12,575 nt of DNA from Chloroflexota bacterium. GTDB lineage: Bacteria > Chloroflexota > UBA6077. Shown one piece after another: positions 1 through 6,711 of the stretch. A program made the position numbers and the translations under genes. The stretch spans positions 1 through 12,575 of the forward strand of contig JAJYKO010000066.1 of NCBI GenBank assembly GCA_021788565.1, written 5' to 3'. Numbering within the stretch: position 1 is the first letter of the stretch; each line of letters begins with the position of its first letter. The notes beneath the pieces were generated by a model that did no database searches, was not told where the DNA came from, and was given only the letters and a program-made list of their open reading frames with translations.

Positions 1-216
1 GGCGGCCTGCCGGTGAACACGGACGGAGGACTGAAATGCTTCGGCCACCCGATTGGGGCCAGCGGTCTCAGAATGATCTACGAGGTCTATAAGCAGCTAC
101 AGGGCAAGGCTGGACCTCGCCAGGTGAAGAAAGCGAGAATCGGGTTGGCCCATACCCTTGGCGGCAGACCTGGGGCTTTCAACTCCGCGGTAACCATTCT
201 CGGAAAAAGGGACTGA
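1..216 (+). CDS. Thiolase family protein, C-terminal end (partial)
   Basis: The frame is open from base 1, so the gene starts outside the window; 71 codons remain before the TGA. Seen: the GGLK..GHPIGASG block of thiolases, with the catalytic histidine in GHP, then AGPRQVKKARIGLAH and LGGRPGAF near the end. Classical biosynthetic and degradative thiolases carry a second active-site Cys in a CxGGG motif here. This protein has HTLGG instead, the pattern of SCP-x/archaeal-type thiolases that usually work with a DUF35 zinc-ribbon/OB partner in acetoacetyl-CoA formation or aromatic/ketoacid degradation. The partner gene would lie upstream, outside the window. The family call is firm; the substrate is unknown. 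It runs in the same direction as the transporter genes, 293 bases before the chosen livK start. Confidence 0.85.
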   Translation, partial: GGLPVNTDGGLKCFGHPIGASGLRMIYEVYKQLQGKAGPRQVKKARIGLAHTLGGRPGAFNSAVTILGKRD

Positions 217-217
217 C

Positions 218-239
218 GGCGCGAGATGCGCTCAGCGCC
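218..239 (+). terminator. Hairpin just after the thiolase stop (possible terminator)
   Basis: Starting one base after the TGA there is GGCGCGAG, a 5-base loop, then CTC-A-GCGCC: an 8-bp GC-rich stem with one bulged A. No T-run follows, so it is a weak candidate for an intrinsic terminator and may only protect the 3' end of the mRNA. Confidence 0.35.
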
Positions 240-509
240 AGATAGCTCGCTTAGCTAGCTACTTGACTCGCAATGGGGCGAATGGCACCGTGCGGGTTGC
301 CTCTTATTCCCCGGTGCGACGTGCGCGAGCGGTGCACCAGATTGAACATTGCCGTTCACTGACCTCTCGATTTCGAACAGCGCAGTTCCCGTCCGCTCTG
401 GCGTCTTCTCGCACACGGCGGACGTGCAGCTCTTCAAGGGGACCGGGGCCAGGCCCCGAAATCGAACGTTGGCCTTAAGTCAGTACCAGTGAGAAAGGAG
501 AAGACAGCG
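240..509. other. Intergenic region before the liv genes
   Basis: No convincing gene is seen on either strand; the short open frames lack ribosome binding sites and family motifs. The region should contain the promoter of the transporter operon, but no clear -35/-10 pair was found. There is an 8-bp inverted repeat, CGATTTCG at 368-375 and CGAAATCG at 457-464, and a small GGGGCC-A-GGCCCC palindrome just before its right arm. A regulator site is possible but unproven. Confidence 0.5.
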
Positions 510-1673
510 ATGGCGAAAAGGTGGACACGTGTCCTCGCGGTTGTTCTATCGATCGTGGCTCTTGTCCTCGCGCTGGCGGGCTGCCAAAGCGCCGCCCCCG
601 CGAGCGGGCCGAAACCAATTGTCATAGGCGGTGCCCTCGGCACAACCGGGGCTGCCGCGATGTATGCCCAGGCCATGCAACGCGGAGTCGACGTCGCCGT
701 GAATGAGATCAACGCGGCGGGCGGCATCGACGGTCGACCGGTGGTATTCAAGCAGCAGGATACCGCCAGCAACAAGACTCAGGCAGTCGCGGTATATCAG
801 AAGCAGGCCGCAGACCCCGACGTGCTGGTCCTAATCGGCGCCAACGCCTCTGCGGAAGGGCTGGCAGTCACCGCAGTCGCGAACCAGGTTAAACTGCCCT
901 TCGTCAGCCCTGGAATGACCGCCGTCGTATCGCCGAACGAAGACTCGAAATACTCCTTCAGGATCGCCCCTACAGCTCCCCAGGCGGTACAGCTCGCGAC
1001 GGCAGCCTTGAAGCAGATGGGAGTCAAACGAGTGGCTCTGATTGGCGCTTCGGACGACGACGCCTCCATCCAGCCCATGAACGCTTTCAAGGCGGAAGCC
1101 CCGAAGCAGGGGATCGAGATTGTCAAGGAAGTGACGTATCTTCGCGATGCGGTTGATCTGTCACCCCAGTTGACGGAGATCAAATCGGTCAGTGGCCAGA
1201 TCGACGCCATCGTGGCGCCGGTTCTTGCCGATGCCCTGGCTCGAATGCTGAAGCGCGGCGCTGAGCTCGGCATAAAGACCCCATGGGTCTCCCCGGTGAC
1301 CCAGCCCATCCCCTCAATCTGGGATGCATCGGGCGGCGCGGCGCTGGGGATGACGTCGCTCATGTTGCTAAATCCCGCCAGCACGAGCAAGGTTGTGCAG
1401 GGCTTCGTCTCGGACTACAAGGCCAAGTATGGGACCACGCCCGGCGACATAGATGGTTTGGGCTACGACTCTGCCCTGCTCGTCTTCGACGGGATCAAGC
1501 GAGCAGGCAAGGAGCCAACGCGCGACTCCATCCAAAAGGCAATGTCGACCGCAAGTATCGAAGGCGTCACTGGCAGCTTCTCGTTTAAGCCCGGAAGCGG
1601 CCTCGCCATACGCAAGAGCATCGGCCTTGGCAAGGTGATCGCTAAAGGGCAGTTCGTGGCGGTGAGTAAGTAG
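510..1673 (+). CDS. livK: Branched-chain amino acid-type ABC transporter, substrate-binding lipoprotein
   Basis: Extracellular or periplasmic receptor (Peripla_BP_6/LivK family, type I binding-protein fold) that hands its ligand to the membrane complex encoded downstream. I chose ATG 510 (387 residues): GGAG at 497-500 sits 9 bases before it, whereas the in-frame GTG at 489 would place that Shine-Dalgarno inside the gene. Residues 1-25 form a lipoprotein signal: K3/R4/R7, a hydrophobic stretch, and the lipobox LALAGC with Cys25 as the lipid-modified residue. The mature start PIVIGGALGTTGAAA and the AVNEINAAGGIDG block are typical of the family. Ligand specificity cannot be read. The family also carries amides, short fatty/aromatic acids and urea, and the adjacent thiolase leaves such ligands open. 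Confidence 0.93.
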   Translation: MAKRWTRVLAVVLSIVALVLALAGCQSAAPASGPKPIVIGGALGTTGAAAMYAQAMQRGVDVAVNEINAAGGIDGRPVVFKQQDTASNKTQAVAVYQKQAADPDVLVLIGANASAEGLAVTAVANQVKLPFVSPGMTAVVSPNEDSKYSFRIAPTAPQAVQLATAALKQMGVKRVALIGASDDDASIQPMNAFKAEAPKQGIEIVKEVTYLRDAVDLSPQLTEIKSVSGQIDAIVAPVLADALARMLKRGAELGIKTPWVSPVTQPIPSIWDASGGAALGMTSLMLLNPASTSKVVQGFVSDYKAKYGTTPGDIDGLGYDSALLVFDGIKRAGKEPTRDSIQKAMSTASIEGVTGSFSFKPGSGLAIRKSIGLGKVIAKGQFVAVSK

Positions 1674-1836
1674 CACACCAAACGAACGCGGTGTGAGCCA
1701 GGTTCGGTTCTTCCATGGCAGGAGGCAGGCTGCGGAGCGGACGTCGCCTCTCAGCCTGCCCCCATCCGACCGGTGGCTCGACCGGCGATCATTGGGCTGG
1801 GGAACCCATCGGTAGCACCTGAGGAGACGGGATCCG
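1674..1836 (+). promoter_or_regulatory. livK-livG intercistronic region with three hairpins
   Basis: Seen: CACACC (1674-1679) pairs with GGTGTG (1690-1695) directly after the livK stop; GGCAGGCTG (1724-1732) pairs with CAGCCTGCC (1752-1760), a perfect 9-bp stem; CCGGT (1770-1774) pairs with ACCGG (1781-1785). None is followed by a T-run, so full termination is unlikely. In binding-protein transporter operons such hairpins often stabilise the receptor mRNA or reduce read-through, so that more receptor than transporter is made; that role is inferred here. Confidence 0.45.
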
Positions 1837-2619
1837 ATGCAGCTTCTGGACATTCGAGAGGTCACGAAGCGGTTCGGCGGACTTGCCGCGATCAACAGGG
1901 TATCCTTGTCGGTTGAGTCCGACTCGATCTGTGCTGTGATAGGCCCCAACGGGGCTGGGAAGACGACCCTGTTCAACTTGATTACCGGGGTGATGTCTCC
2001 CACCGAAGGGAGCATCCTTTTCAAAGGCGAGGAGATTACATCTGCTCAGACGCACCGAATTAGCCGTCTTGGTATTGGCCGCACCTTCCAGAATATTCGG
2101 CTGTTCCAATCTCTAAGAGTGATCGACAATCTTGCGGTGGCCATGGCGGGTGGGAACCCCCCAGGGTTCCTCAGCATGTTCACGCGCTATCGAGCAGTCG
2201 CTTCTGAACTTAGATCCCTTCATGCCGAGAGCCTTGACCTGCTGGATCGCCTTGGAGCTGCTGCGTTGGCTGCGCGCTATCCGAACGAGCTGTCCTACGG
2301 GGATCAGCGGCGAGTGGAAATTGCACGGGCTCTGGCGCTGAAGCCCAGCCTACTCCTGCTGGACGAGCCTGCGGCTGGGATGAACGCGAAGGAGGCCGCG
2401 GTGCTCGCGGACTTTGTGTTGGACGTCCGGCGCCGTCTCGGAATCACCGTGCTCCTAATCGACCATAACATGCGTTTCGTTGGGGCACTCGCGGATTGGG
2501 TCGTCGTGCTGAACTTCGGGCAGAAGATAGCGGAAGGGACCGTGGCGCAGATTAGGGCCCATCCGGAGGTCGTCGCAGCCTACCTTGGGACAGAGGAAGA
2601 GAATGCTTCAGCTCTCTAG
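1837..2619 (+). CDS. livG: Branched-chain amino acid-type ABC transporter ATPase (LivG)
   Basis: One of two ATPases that drive the LivHM channel on the cytoplasmic face of the membrane. The 260 residues match the usual LivG length. Seen: Walker A GPNGAGKTT (36-44), Q-loop Gln85 in the LivG hallmark IGRTFQNIRLF, signature LSYGDQRRVEIARAL from 152, Walker B LLLLDEP ending near 178, and the H-loop histidine 210 in LLIDHNM. The LSYG form of the signature (instead of LSGG) is normal in LivG. ATG 1837 is preceded by GAGGAGA at about 10 bases. The 3' end overlaps the start of livF by 17 bases, which indicates translational coupling. All catalytic residues are present, so it should be active. Confidence 0.95.
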   Translation: MQLLDIREVTKRFGGLAAINRVSLSVESDSICAVIGPNGAGKTTLFNLITGVMSPTEGSILFKGEEITSAQTHRISRLGIGRTFQNIRLFQSLRVIDNLAVAMAGGNPPGFLSMFTRYRAVASELRSLHAESLDLLDRLGAAALAARYPNELSYGDQRRVEIARALALKPSLLLLDEPAAGMNAKEAAVLADFVLDVRRRLGITVLLIDHNMRFVGALADWVVVLNFGQKIAEGTVAQIRAHPEVVAAYLGTEEENASAL

Positions 2620-3319
2620 CCTTGAAGTCAGCTACGGGCTGATTAGGGCAGCAAAGGGCGTAACCCTTGCGGTCGACAAGGGCGAGCTAGTTGCTCTGAT
2701 AGGCGCGAATGGCGCAGGAAAGACGTCGGTGCTCCGCGCGATCATGGGGCTAACTCGGGCTCAGGGCGGCATTATCAAGTTCGGCACGGAGACCAAGCGA
2801 ATAGATGGCCGTCCACCCCATGAGATCGCTCGCCTGGGAATAGGCTACGTACCGGAGGGCCGCTCGATACTGTCGGATATGACCGTCCTGGAGAACCTGG
2901 AGGTGAGCCGGGCCGCGGCGGCAGGACGGAGCAAGCTGAATTTCGAAGCGCAGCTCAAGGATCTCCTCGAGCGATTCCCTGCACTCGAGAGGCGGCTGCA
3001 CAATCCAGCCAGCGTGCTGAGCGGCGGCGAGCGCCAGATGCTGGCAATCGCGCGGGCGTTGGTCGGGCAGCCGAGGCTCCTGTTGCTGGATGAACCTTCC
3101 TTAGGACTAGCGCCTGTCCTCGTCAACGAGGTCTACGAGATCATTCGACGGCTGAACCAGGAGGGCATCGCCGTTCTGGTAGTGGAGCAGAATGCGCAGA
3201 AGGCGCTGAAGCTTGCCAGCAGAGCCTACGTCATGGAGCAGGGCTCGATCGTGTATCAGGGAGCCAGTAGTGACCTCCTGCGGAACGAGGCTCTGCGCGA
3301 GGCGTACCTCGGAGGGTGA
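2603..3319 (+). CDS. livF: Branched-chain amino acid-type ABC transporter ATPase (LivF)
   Basis: Second ATPase of the importer, 238 residues. ATG 2603 was chosen over the in-frame TTG at 2585 because AGAGGAAG lies just before it and MLQLSSLEVSYG is the usual LivF beginning. Seen: Walker A GANGAGKTS (34-42), the VPEGRSIL segment around residue 84 that is diagnostic of LivF, signature LSGGERQMLAIARAL from 139, Walker B LLLLDEP ending at 165, and VVEQN where other ABC ATPases have the H-loop His (Gln is standard in LivF). It is expected to form a heterodimer with LivG. It overlaps livG by 17 bases, and 30 bases separate it from livH. Confidence 0.95.
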   Translation: MLQLSSLEVSYGLIRAAKGVTLAVDKGELVALIGANGAGKTSVLRAIMGLTRAQGGIIKFGTETKRIDGRPPHEIARLGIGYVPEGRSILSDMTVLENLEVSRAAAAGRSKLNFEAQLKDLLERFPALERRLHNPASVLSGGERQMLAIARALVGQPRLLLLDEPSLGLAPVLVNEVYEIIRRLNQEGIAVLVVEQNAQKALKLASRAYVMEQGSIVYQGASSDLLRNEALREAYLGG

Positions 3320-3349
3320 CTGTTCGTATAGCAGGAGGGTACTTCCGTC

Positions 3350-4219
3350 GTGATTGCTCAGCAGATGGTTAACGCCCTATCGCTGGGGGCATCTTACGCG
3401 CTCATTGCCCTTGGCTTCACGCTGGTGTTTGGCGTGCTACGCATTCTGAACATGGCCCACGGAAGCATCGCCATCGTGGGCGCGTACGTGGCGCTCGTGG
3501 CGAGTTCGGCGCTCCACCTGAACCTACTCGTTGCTGTGCTGGTTGGGATGATCGCGGCAGGCACGATTGGAGCACTCACCGAACGGCTGGTGATACGGCC
3601 CACAATCACGAACGAGATGGCGCCCTTCATAGCCACTCTCGGATTGACGATGGTTCTGGAGAATGGACTAAGCGAACTGTTTGGGCCCGACCCCAAGGGC
3701 TTCCCATCCAACATCGGCATAGGCACGTACGAGTTCTGGGGGATGACAATCACGGCAGATCAGCTCCTCATGACAGCCGTCTCCATCAGCCTCCTGGTCG
3801 GCCTCTCCTACATGGTGATGCGCACCCAACTGGGACGATATATACGGGCCACAGCCGAGAACCGTGAAACGGCAGCCTTCCTGGGAGTCGACACGGGACA
3901 GGTCGGGCTGATCACGCTGGTGATCGCCTCCACGGTCGCAGGTGCAGCCGGTGTGCTGCTGGGTCAGTATTTTGGCGTCCTCACACCCTTCATCGGCACC
4001 AATATCGCGGTCAAGGGACTGATCGTGCTCATCGTGGGCGGCATTGGCAACTTCTACGGAGCGATGATCACTGGCCTTATCCTCGGCTTCGTCGAGGTGT
4101 TCGCCACTGTCTACCTGTCATCCTCTTTCGGGAACATGGCAGGGTACATACTGCTGATCGTGATTCTACTTATCAAGCCTTCCGGCCTCTTCGGTAGTAC
4201 AGCGGCAGCGAGGGATTGA
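3350..4219 (+). CDS. livH: Branched-chain amino acid-type ABC transporter permease (LivH)
   Basis: Integral membrane permease of 289 residues that forms the translocation channel with LivM. The GTG start at 3350 is set by AGGAGG at 3333-3338. Seen: the family beginning NALSLGASYALIALGFTLVFGVLRILNMAHG, several hydrophobic helices, the cytoplasmic coupling segment ATAENRETAAFLGVD that contacts the ATPases, and the closing block GLIVLIVGGIGNFYGAMITGLILGFVE. Length and all landmark blocks fit LivH. The gene ends 6 bases before livM, so the two are almost certainly cotranscribed. Confidence 0.94.
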   Translation: MIAQQMVNALSLGASYALIALGFTLVFGVLRILNMAHGSIAIVGAYVALVASSALHLNLLVAVLVGMIAAGTIGALTERLVIRPTITNEMAPFIATLGLTMVLENGLSELFGPDPKGFPSNIGIGTYEFWGMTITADQLLMTAVSISLLVGLSYMVMRTQLGRYIRATAENRETAAFLGVDTGQVGLITLVIASTVAGAAGVLLGQYFGVLTPFIGTNIAVKGLIVLIVGGIGNFYGAMITGLILGFVEVFATVYLSSSFGNMAGYILLIVILLIKPSGLFGSTAAARD

Positions 4220-4225
4220 AACGAA

Positions 4226-5176
4226 ATGGATTACTGGGCTCAGGTTGCCACACTCGCCGGCATTCAGATGATCCTGGCCTTCTCGTTCTATGCCCCGTTT
4301 CGTAACGGACAGTTCGCGATGAGCCAAGCCACGTTCATGGGGATCGGAGCCTACGGCTCTGCTGTGCTCACTGTGAAGTACGGGGCCCCCTTCCCTGTGG
4401 CGCTGCTAGCCTCGATGGTGCTGGGAGGCATAGCGGGATGGTTACTCGGCACGGTCCTCGCCGAACGTGTGAAGGGCCTGTACCTTTCCGTCGCGACCCT
4501 TGCCGTTGGCGAGGCCCTGGTCAACATCTACACGCAATGGGACTTCATCGGGGGCGGCGTCGGATTGCGTGGGATCCGTCTGGATACGGGGCTTCCCCTG
4601 GTCCTTTTCTGCGATGTGGTGATCCTCTTCTTGTTTCACCAAATCGATCGGTCGGTCCTGGGACGCGTCTCGCGTGCTTGCGCCGACGACCCCATGGCGG
4701 CAGAGATGTCGACGATCAACGTGCGCGCGATTCGAATATCGACGCTTTGCCTGAGCGGAATCCTGGGCGGGCTGGCGGGCGCTCTCTTCGCGCACCTGTA
4801 CGGCAACCTGATGCCGAGCGATTTCAGTCTGAGTGTGAATCTGGACGCCATGCTTGCGGTGATCATGGGTGGAACGACCACTATGTACGGGCCGCTGCTG
4901 GGAAGCGCGATCGTAGCGACGCTGCCGGAATTTCTCAGAGCGTTCAGCGTAAACCGCTCCCTGGTCTTTGGGGCGCTGCTCATCCTCATCATGATCGTCC
5001 GTCCGCAAGGGCTTCTCGGTAGGGCCGGAGGCGGACAGCGGGCGAACTTTCTCGCTCCTCTCGTAGGGCGTTTTCTGCCCCGGCGCGCGGTCGGCAAACC
5101 CTCAAAGTCTGTTGCCCAAACGGATCCCGGCGTCGACGAGGAAGTTGGCGTCAGCGGCACTGGCCTCGACCACTAG
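4226..5176 (+). CDS. livM: Branched-chain amino acid-type ABC transporter permease (LivM)
   Basis: Second permease subunit, 316 residues, with the usual LivM landmarks: FSFYAPFRNGQFAMSQATFMGIGAYGSAVL near the N-terminus, KGLYLSVATLAVGEALVNIY, the coupling segment RACADDPMAAEMSTINV with helix RISTLCLSGILGGLAGALFAH, and AVIMGGTTTMYGPLLGSAI. ATG 4226 lies 6 bases after the livH stop, with a modest AGGG about 11 bases upstream. The last 45 or so residues (after RPQGLLGR) are a hydrophilic, proline- and charge-containing tail that probably lies in the cytoplasm and is not needed for the fold. It is the last gene of the importer operon; no intrinsic terminator with a T-run was found after it. Confidence 0.94.
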   Translation: MDYWAQVATLAGIQMILAFSFYAPFRNGQFAMSQATFMGIGAYGSAVLTVKYGAPFPVALLASMVLGGIAGWLLGTVLAERVKGLYLSVATLAVGEALVNIYTQWDFIGGGVGLRGIRLDTGLPLVLFCDVVILFLFHQIDRSVLGRVSRACADDPMAAEMSTINVRAIRISTLCLSGILGGLAGALFAHLYGNLMPSDFSLSVNLDAMLAVIMGGTTTMYGPLLGSAIVATLPEFLRAFSVNRSLVFGALLILIMIVRPQGLLGRAGGGQRANFLAPLVGRFLPRRAVGKPSKSVAQTDPGVDEEVGVSGTGLDH

Positions 5177-5240
5177 GCTTGTTGGACGGGGATTCCCGGT
5201 GAGTCAATCCCAAGGCTAAGCCAGCCATTTTGCTTCACCG

Positions 5241-5594
5241 CTTGCCGATGCCCACTTCATGGCATAGCTACTCTGTGGCGAGGTAGCAGCGATTGTGTTT
5301 GGCTGGGACGGGCTTCGGATAGGCGAGTTTGTCGGACAGCCAGGAGAGGAGGCGATGGGAGGCTGCTAGAACGGTCTCTTGGCCCACGGCAACCGGTTCC
5401 ATGCCCAGCTTGAAGTCGCCGAGGTTGCCGAGAAGGTCACCGCCTTGACCAAGTTGGAGCTGGCGTTCCGCATCCCCAAGAGGCACAGGTACCAATACAG
5501 GACGACCACCCCTGAGATGAGTTCCCCCAATTGCTTGGCACTCTTCACCTTCGGCGTACCCTTGAGCCGCAGGTGGTTCTTCCAGTCCCTGTAT
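5241..5594. repeat. Direct repeat, copy 1 (3' end of IS4-like element)
   Basis: This segment is nearly identical to 10257-10611 in the same orientation. By hand alignment, 5321-5594 against 10338-10611 has no gaps and 15 mismatches in 274 positions (about 94-95% identity). The outer part (5241-5320) is less similar, with a one-base length difference. Homology begins at CTTGCCGATGCCCACTTCA, probably the element end, and stops abruptly at 5594/10611. It covers the C-terminal coding part of the transposase relic. No matching inverted end was found. Confidence 0.9.
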
Positions 5595-6051
5595 CCATGC
5601 TCGATCTTGATCCTCTTGCGGTAGAGTCGCTCAACGAGCGCCGAATCCTCGAGATCGCTGACAATGAACCAGGCTTCACTCTGGTCCAGTTCCCATACCA
5701 CCAGGGGGTTCACCGGCTCCTGCTCCTCCTAGCCGTAGAGGGCCCCCTGGAGCCAGATCCGCCTGCCCCTGGTTCGATCCCGAGCTCGCCCAGGAGCCAA
5801 GAGTAGCAGGGGTGAAGGGCCCGCGTCTCTGCGTACACTCGGATGACAAAAGCCGTCTTCAGCCCCTTAAGGAAACGGAAGAAGGCGGCACTAACGAACT
5901 CCCTGTCCGCCACGATAGTCGTCTGGATGGGCCTAGCCAGACGAGAGAGCATCTGCTGGATAAGCCCTCAGATGATCAGGCTCTGGCTCAGTTCGCACTC
6001 CCCTTCCAGGTCCCACTTCAAGAGCCTCCAGGCGACGTGTAAGGTAATCCG
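5268..6051 (-). pseudogene. IS4-like DDE transposase, decayed copy 1
   Basis: Read on the minus strand. Seen: VADREFVSAAFF (the second catalytic Asp region of IS4-type transposases), then RIWLQGALYG, AWFIVSDL, and the diagnostic Y-x2-R-x3-E-x6-K motif in YRKRIKIEHGYRDWK with the catalytic Glu, followed by a C-terminal tail. The gene is broken: an in-frame TGA at 5968-5970, a frameshift near 5770, a TAG at 5729-5731, and a further frame change in the tail around 5450-5490. The N-terminal third with the first catalytic Asp is not recognisable beyond about 6050. It cannot make active transposase. It lies between the liv operon and the hydrolase cassette. Confidence 0.85.
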
Positions 6052-6054
6052 TCA

Positions 6055-6646
6055 CTATGCGATCCGCCGACAAGGCAGGCATTCAGTTGGGGCGGCGGAC
6101 GAATACCACTCGCCATCGGAGCCTGAACGCGACAACCGCATCAAGCCACGAGTGGTCAAACACAAGTTGGGCAACTTCCGATTGAAGCGACCAGAACATC
6201 GGCGCGGTCCCCAGCCGTCTGCTCCCTTCCGAGGAGCGGCACCAGTTGCTTATGGCCACTCGGTGCGAACACTCGTGCCGAAGCTGACATTATCCTTCCA
6301 GTAGGGGAGGCCATCCGTATCCTTTAGCAAGCCGTATTCGCGCTAAGCTAGCCGCTTGATCTCGAGATGGACGAAGCGGTAGGTTCGTTCATCGAGATGG
6401 TGCATCGTGCGGTGCTACTGCTACAAGCGGCCTGATTTCAATGCCTTTCTTACGGTTACACGCTTACGGTTGGGTGGGTGAGCACCTATTTGGCGTCCCC
6501 GGTTCCAGAGCCGGGACGGCCTTCGGTAATGTCCAGTCATGAGGCAACGAACGCCCTGCGGTAAGATCTATTTGTGAGGCAACACGGAGGCAACTTGGTG
6601 AAGAGCGAGTTGCTACGAAGCAATGTAAGTGGTGTCGAGACCTCGA
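6055..6646. other. Gene-free stretch between IS relic and hydrolase operon
   Basis: No gene with a ribosome binding site or recognisable family is seen on either strand. Part may be the decayed 5' end of the IS4-like element. Small repeats are present: CTTACGGTT at 6449-6457 and 6463-6471; TGAGGCAAC at 6540-6548 and 6575-6583, plus GGAGGCAAC at 6586-6594. A 7-bp hairpin with one bulge spans 6495-6517 (GTCC-C-CGG / CCGGGAC) without a T-run. Confidence 0.5.
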
Positions 6647-6682
6647 GCAATCGAGGGCGGTACCGAAACCGCCCTCGATTGC
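6647..6682 (-). terminator. Perfect 15-bp hairpin downstream of the M20 hydrolase gene
   Basis: GCAATCGAGGGCGGT (6647-6661) and ACCGCCCTCGATTGC (6668-6682) are exact inverted complements around a 6-base loop. On the minus strand the hairpin begins about 30 bases after the hydrolase stop. No T-run follows on either side, so it is either an atypical terminator or a 3'-end stabilising structure for the operon mRNA. Confidence 0.6.
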
Positions 6683-6711
6683 GTTGGGAAAGTGGAAAGG
6701 TCCTGAATCTC

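Noticed and set aside
4438..5022. Open frames on both strands within the livM gene
   Set aside because: Low-complexity, charge-rich translations without motifs; livM accounts for the region.
5177..5240. Possible terminator after livM (GGCTT ... AAGCC)
   Set aside because: Only five pairs with a loop of over 30 bases and no adjacent T-run.
5366..5495. Programmed -1 frameshift in the transposase tail, since both repeat copies change frame in the same direction
   Set aside because: No slippery heptamer with a following stem was identified, and mismatches between copies fall in all codon positions. A frameshift already present in the common ancestor explains it.
5968..5970. TGA inside the IS4-like transposase read as a selenocysteine codon, given the tRNA-Sec in the window
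   Set aside because: The same gene also carries a TAG and frameshifts, so the TGA is better explained as decay; no downstream SECIS-like hairpin was evident.
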